From: Bacteroidales bacterium
GTDB lineage: Bacteria; Bacteroidota; Bacteroidia; Bacteroidales; UBA7960
NCBI GenBank assembly: GCA_007118495.1
Contig: SKRM01000038.1
Span: 1 to 39,784 of the forward strand
Direction: 5' to 3'
Length of the DNA stretch: 39,784 nt
Shown in pieces: positions 35,424 to 39,784 of the stretch. The position numbers were made by a program, and so were the translations under genes. Positions within the stretch are counted from its first letter, which is position 1, and each line of letters starts with the position of its first letter. The notes beneath the pieces were generated by a model that was not told the origin of the DNA, did no database searches, and saw only the letters and a program-made list of their open reading frames with translations.

Positions 35424-38400
35424 CTATAGTATATTCAATTTGATAAACCTGGAAGCCTCATGTAGTGAAACCCCCAAACGTGATGCATAGCTTTCAAGTT
35501 GATCCTGACCAATCTTTCCAAGGTTGAAATATCTGGCTTCGGGATGGGCAAAATAAAGTCCGGCAACAGAAGCTCCGGGCACCATCATCAGGCTTTCTGT
35601 CAGGTGAATGTCTGCGTTTTCAGGGGCGTTTAGCAGTGAAAAAATAGTTGTTTTTTCACGGTGATCCGGACAGGCCGGATAGCCTGCAGCCGGGCGGATA
35701 CCGCGGTACTTTTCCTTTAACAGGCCCTCATGGTCAAGCTTTTCATCTGGTGAATACCCCCAGTACTGTGTTCTCACCTTCCAGTGCAGCCACTCCGCAA
35801 AAGCCTCAGCCAGCCTGTCGGCCAGAATCTTGACCATAATGCTTTTGTAATCATCATGCGCCAGCTCCAATTCACGCACAATACCTTCAAGCCCCAGACC
35901 AGAAGTAACAGCAAACAGGCCGATGGTGTCCATTTTGCCTGAATCATGGGGTGCCAAAAAATCAGACAGACAAAGATTTGGTGAAGCATCTGATTTTTTC
36001 TCTTGATTACGCAGGTGATACATAAGCACCGGACTGTTTTTGCCTGGAACCATAACACGTATATCGTCTCCCATTGATTGGGCGGGGAAAAGACCAAACA
36101 CCCCCCTGGCCATCAGGCGGCCGTCAAACACCAGCCAATCAAGAATTTCCCGGGCGTCCTTCCAAAGTTTTGAAGCCTCATCTCCCTTTAGGGGGTCATC
36201 AAAAATGGCCGGATATTTTCCTTTAAGCTCCCATGCATAAAAGAAAAATGTCCAGTCAATAAAGGGGATGAGCTCCTTCAGAGGGGGTTCAACAGAATAA
36301 ACACATCCACCACCATTGTCGCCATTGTAAACACCCGGACGTCGCAAGCATGGTTCATCCAGCCCTTTCAAGGCGGGAACAGGCGGATCATAGGCGTCCC
36401 AGTCGCAAATGAATTTATTCTTTCTGGCCTTTCCAAGGTCAATCAGTGAGACCTTTAGGCGATCAAGCTCGTATTGTCTGCGGATAGTTTCATATTCATC
36501 GCGCAGCTGTGCTGTGTATGCAGGTCGCTTCTCACCTGAAAGCAGGGCGCTGGTCACCCCGGTTGCTTTTGAAGCATCACGTACATATACCACAGGCTGA
36601 TTATATGCCGGGGCGATCCTGATGGCTGTATGCTGTTTTGATGTTGTAGCACCCCCTATGAGCAAGGGGATGGTCATACCGGACTTCTCCATCTCAGAGG
36701 CAACATGAACCATTTCATCTAATGAAGGGGTGATCAGTCCGCTGAGCCCGATAAAATCTGCCTGCATTTCAAGGGCTTTGGCCAGAATCTTATCGGCAGG
36801 CACCATGACACCCAAGTCTTCAACTTCGTAGTTATTGCAGGCAAGGATAACAGCCACAATGTTTTTTCCAATATCATGCACATCACCCTTTACCGTGGCC
36901 AATAAAACTTTGCCGGCCTTTCTGACACCCCTGGCTCCTCCGGCTGCAGCCATTTGTGCATTTATGTGGGGGATGAGGTAGCTCACCGCTTTTTTCATAA
37001 CCCGCGCACTTTTTACCACCTGTGGCAAAAACATTCTTCCTGACCCAAACAAGTCTCCCACAACATTCATCCCGTCCATCAACGGCCCCTCTATGACTTG
37101 TAGAGCCAGTGGGTAATTATTCCGGGCCTCCTCAACGTCAAGCTCGATAAACCCGGTAATGCCTTTCACCAGGGCATGGCCCAACCTTTTTTCAACAGGC
37201 CACGACCTCCATTCACTCGCAGCCACTTCATCTGCTTTTTTTGTTTCAGTTTTGGCGGCAAGCGCCAACAATCGTTCTGTGGCGTCTTTTCGCCTGTTCA
37301 GTACTACATCTTCAGCGTACTTGAGCAAGCCAGGTTCAACTTCGTCATAAATCTCCAACAGTGCCGGATTAACGATGCCCATATCCATGCCAGCCGCAAT
37401 GGCGTGGTACAAAAACACGGCATGCATGGCCTCTCTCACGGCCTGATTACCCCTGAATGAAAAGGACAGATTAGAAACCCCACCAGAAACCCTTGCCGCA
37501 GGCAAATGCTCCTTGATCCATTTCACCGCTCTGATGTAGTCAAGCGCATAATTGTTGTGCTCTTCAATTCCGGTAGCAATAGCCAGAATATTCGGATCAA
37601 TGATGATATCCCTGGCGGGGAACCCCACTTTTTCAACCAGAATACGGTATGACCGCCCGGCAATTTCAATCTTTCGTTCAAATGTATCGGCCTGGCCCCT
37701 CTCATCAAACAACATGATGATGACAGCGGCTCCAAATTTGCGAACCATCTGTGCCTTGCTGATAAAATCATCTTCACCATCTTTCAGGCTGATGGAGTTT
37801 ACCACAGATTTTCCCTGTACACACTTCAAACCTGAAACAATAATGTCCCACCTTGAAGAGTCTATCATCACAGGAACCCTGGCAATATCAGGTTCAGTGC
37901 CAACATGGTTTAAAAACTCTGTCATGGCTTGCACACCATCGAGCATGGCATCGTCCATACAAATGTCTATCATCTGTGCTCCACCCTCAACCTGATGGCG
38001 GGCCACTTCAATGGCCTCCTCATATTTGCCTTCACGTATGAGCCTTGCAAACCTGGTTGAACCAGCCACATTGGTTCGTTCACCAATATTGACAAAATTG
38101 CTTTCAGGGCGCAGAATCAAGGGCTCAAGGCCAGATAGAGTCGTAAGCTTATCGTTCACTTCTCCCAAAGCCTTTGGCAAAACACTATCCTGCGCATGGT
38201 GTCCGGCTAAATGGCCAACCTTCAAACCCCTGGGCTGATATTCTTTTGCAAGAGTCGCTATCAGGGCAATATGCCCAGGTGTGGTTCCACAGCAACCTCC
38301 AATGACATTCACCCACCCATTCTCCAAAAACACCCTCACCTCGTCTGCCATCTGCCTGGCCGACTGGTCGTATTCACCAAATTGATTGGGCATGCCCGCA

Positions 38401-39242
38401 TTGGGGTGGGCACTTGTATAAAATGTTGACAAGCCTGCCAACTCCTGCACATAAGGTTTTAGCAGTTCGGTGCCCAAAGCACAGTTAAACCCAACAACAA
38501 GTGGGTCGGCGTGCTCAACCGAATAATAAAAGGCTTCAAGGGTTTGGCCTGAAAGCGTCCTTCCGCTGGCATCAACAATGGTTCCGGATATAAATACCGG
38601 CCACCTCTGCCCCTTACTCCCAAACAACTCAAGCAATGCAAAAATGGCAGCCTTGGCATTCAAGGTGTCAAAAATAGTTTCAATAAGAAAAGCATCCACT
38701 CCGCCCTCAAGCAACGCCCTGGCTTGCTCCAGGTAAGCCGCAGCCAATGTGTCAAAAGTAATATTGCGGTATCCCGGATTTTCAACATCTGGTGAAAGTG
38801 AACAGGTACGGTTGGTGGGACCCATGGTGCCAAGTACAAAAACACCCTCACCCGCAACCTCCCTGGCAAGTTTGGCAGAAGCCACATTCATTGTATACAC
38901 AAGGTCTTCAGTGGCATAATCCTGCTGCGAAACAGCATTGGCATTAAACGTGTTGGTTTCAATAATATCTGCCCCAGCCTCCACATATGCCCGGTGAATT
39001 TCAGTAATTACATCCGGTCTGCTGATAGATAAAAGATCCATATTCCCCTTCAGGGGCTTTTTTGACGCATCTGAAAATGTGTCGATTAAAGCATGATGAT
39101 AGTCTTCTTCTGTGAGTTTATACCCCTGGATCATGGTACCCATGGCTCCGTCCAGAACAAGGATGCGCTGTTTCAATGCCGCTTCTAAGCGAAGGTATGC
39201 ATCAGACTTGGGTAGTGCCTGTGTTTTATTTTGCACTGACAT
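35424..39242 (-). CDS. metH: Cobalamin-dependent methionine synthase
   Basis: MetH transfers the methyl group of 5-methyl-THF to homocysteine. The 1272-aa protein contains all four modules. The homocysteine domain (about 20-330) has zinc ligands C254, C317 and C318 (GGCCGT). The folate domain covers about 370-640. The cap and cobalamin domain (about 680-920) has the cobalt-ligand motif DVHDIG at 787-792, with H789. The reactivation domain (about 940-1272) has the SAM-binding motif [17 protein letters not shown] 39242 (MSVQNK) is chosen; the extension to 39344 overlaps the promoter and is not conserved. No B12 or SAM riboswitch fits in the 98-bp gap upstream. Confidence 0.98.
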   Translation of the reverse strand: MSVQNKTQALPKSDAYLRLEAALKQRILVLDGAMGTMIQGYKLTEEDYHHALIDTFSDASKKPLKGNMDLLSISRPDVITEIHRAYVEAGADIIETNTFNANAVSQQDYATEDLVYTMNVASAKLAREVAGEGVFVLGTMGPTNRTCSLSPDVENPGYRNITFDTLAAAYLEQARALLEGGVDAFLIETIFDTLNAKAAIFALLELFGSKGQRWPVFISGTIVDASGRTLSGQTLEAFYYSVEHADPLVVGFNCALGTELLKPYVQELAGLSTFYTSAHPNAGMPNQFGEYDQSARQMADEVRVFLENGWVNVIGGCCGTTPGHIALIATLAKEYQPRGLKVGHLAGHHAQDSVLPKALGEVNDKLTTLSGLEPLILRPESNFVNIGERTNVAGSTRFARLIREGKYEEAIEVARHQVEGGAQMIDICMDDAMLDGVQAMTEFLNHVGTEPDIARVPVMIDSSRWDIIVSGLKCVQGKSVVNSISLKDGEDDFISKAQMVRKFGAAVIIMLFDERGQADTFERKIEIAGRSYRILVEKVGFPARDIIIDPNILAIATGIEEHNNYALDYIRAVKWIKEHLPAARVSGGVSNLSFSFRGNQAVREAMHAVFLYHAIAAGMDMGIVNPALLEIYDEVEPGLLKYAEDVVLNRRKDATERLLALAAKTETKKADEVAASEWRSWPVEKRLGHALVKGITGFIELDVEEARNNYPLALQVIEGPLMDGMNVVGDLFGSGRMFLPQVVKSARVMKKAVSYLIPHINAQMAAAGGARGVRKAGKVLLATVKGDVHDIGKNIVAVILACNNYEVEDLGVMVPADKILAKALEMQADFIGLSGLITPSLDEMVHVASEMEKSGMTIPLLIGGATTSKQHTAIRIAPAYNQPVVYVRDASKATGVTSALLSGEKRPAYTAQLRDEYETIRRQYELDRLKVSLIDLGKARKNKFICDWDAYDPPVPALKGLDEPCLRRPGVYNGDNGGGCVYSVEPPLKELIPFIDWTFFFYAWELKGKYPAIFDDPLKGDEASKLWKDAREILDWLVFDGRLMARGVFGLFPAQSMGDDIRVMVPGKNSPVLMYHLRNQEKKSDASPNLCLSDFLAPHDSGKMDTIGLFAVTSGLGLEGIVRELELAHDDYKSIMVKILADRLAEAFAEWLHWKVRTQYWGYSPDEKLDHEGLLKEKYRGIRPAAGYPACPDHREKTTIFSLLNAPENADIHLTESLMMVPGASVAGLYFAHPEARYFNLGKIGQDQLESYASRLGVSLHEASRFIKLNIL

Positions 39243-39301
39243 ACATGAATATTTAAAGCCAAAAGGCGGAAGATCATGGCAAAATAGCCGGAAATGAAAA
39301 T

Positions 39302-39309
39302 CAAAAGTA
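39302..39309 (-). promoter_or_regulatory. Bacteroidota -7 box for metH-metF
   Basis: CAAAAGTA on plus reads TACTTTTG on minus, a full match. The predicted start near 39295 gives a leader of about 53 nt. No -33 TTG is clear. Confidence 0.5.
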
Positions 39310-39340
39310 CGCAAAAAAGAAAAATATGTACATCTGGCAT

Positions 39341-39784
39341 TCAAACAGGTGTATCAAATAACCCGGTTTGGGTATTGCCCGGCCACCCATATGAAACCGG
39401 GTTCAAGGCATCGGGTGTATTTCTGTCTTCTCTGGGCTTATTAAGTTTTCGGGAAACAGGATAGGCTTCCATTTCTTCATCACCGAAGGGCCGGATCAGG
39501 TCTCTAACAGCAGACTCTTCAAGCGAGGGGTCAATCCAGACCCCTTCCAGTTTCGGTTGAATGACAAGGGGCATCCTTTGTTTCTTATTATGGATATGAC
39601 CCATCAATTTATTTGCGGGGGTGGTGAGAATGCTGAACCCTGTTATGATTTCACCGCTGTCATTATCTGTATAGTAATCATACACACACCCCATCGACAT
39701 CAATGTCATTTGCTTACACTTTATGAAATGTGGCTGCTTGAAACTTCCTTCATCGCGCCACTCATAAAAACCACTTACCGGCAA
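39341..39784 (-). CDS. SOS response-associated peptidase (SRAP/YedK), C-terminal part
   Basis: SRAP proteins (bacterial YedK, human HMCES) form a covalent crosslink with abasic sites in single-stranded DNA through the cysteine at position 2. The 147 visible residues include [10 protein letters not shown], with the conserved catalytic-region glutamate, then [10 protein letters not shown] and [11 protein letters not shown] with the conserved histidine. The reading frame is open at the window edge, so the N-terminus with the reactive cysteine lies outside. The first visible codon is TTG, but it is probably an internal leucine. The metH gene follows after 98 bp with its own promoter box. Confidence 0.93.
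   Translation of the reverse strand: MPVSGFYEWRDEGSFKQPHFIKCKQMTLMSMGCVYDYYTDNDSGEIITGFSILTTPANKLMGHIHNKKQRMPLVIQPKLEGVWIDPSLEESAVRDLIRPFGDEEMEAYPVSRKLNKPREDRNTPDALNPVSYGWPGNTQTGLFDTPV

Noticed and set aside
39243-39340. Cobalamin or SAM riboswitch before metH
   Set aside because: The gap is 98 bp, A-rich, with no conserved riboswitch stem; the predicted leader is about 53 nt.

Overview
The window looks like a chromosomal segment from a member of the Bacteroidota (Bacteroidales or Marinilabiliales-like). The evidence is a split methylmalonyl-CoA mutase, an LptE-SecG gene order typical of this phylum, many lipoproteins, weak or absent Shine-Dalgarno sequences, and at least eight intergenic copies of the phylum-specific -7 box TAnnTTTG. 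Most of it is core housekeeping DNA. I see no tRNA or rRNA gene, no insertion sequence, prophage or CRISPR array, and no defence island.

Layout: partial metG (minus, cut by the left edge); a plus-strand block of a receiverless sigma-54 activator, an LptE-like lipoprotein, a repeat-containing protein, secG, and then groES-groEL; a minus-strand block of leuS, a DUF3108 protein, a small lipoprotein and a cyclophilin; the mutA-mutB pair, separated from leuS by an array of small GC-rich hairpins; two minus-strand paralogs built from TonB-C-like half-domains; a plus-strand operon of a SPOR lipoprotein, hutI, rlmL-like methyltransferase, pfkA and priA; a minus-strand operon of tolC-like, hlyD-like, tsaB and divIC-like genes; then an SDR epimerase, radA, a lipoprotein of the DJ-1/PfpI family and a probable baeRF protein on plus; a sigma-54 response regulator (minus) divergent from a small secreted protein with a sigma-54-like promoter; and finally metF, metH and a partial SRAP gene on minus.

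Functional links: leuS and metG serve translation; secG, LptE and GroESL serve envelope biogenesis and folding; mutAB interconverts succinyl-CoA and methylmalonyl-CoA and, like MetH, needs cobalamin; metH-metF form a methionine/folate unit; priA, radA and SRAP act in DNA repair and restart.

The most unusual element is the hairpin array at 11380-11557: six full units plus one degenerate unit, about 27 bp apart. The units differ in sequence but share one architecture: an outer stem, a 5'-GA/5'-GA internal loop, an inner stem, a 3-base loop, and YAAC-type linkers. Other points of interest are the response regulator next to a sigma-54-like promoter with an upstream dyad, a hairpin that covers the start codon of one TonB-C-like paralog, and a phosphofructokinase with mixed ATP/PPi signature residues.
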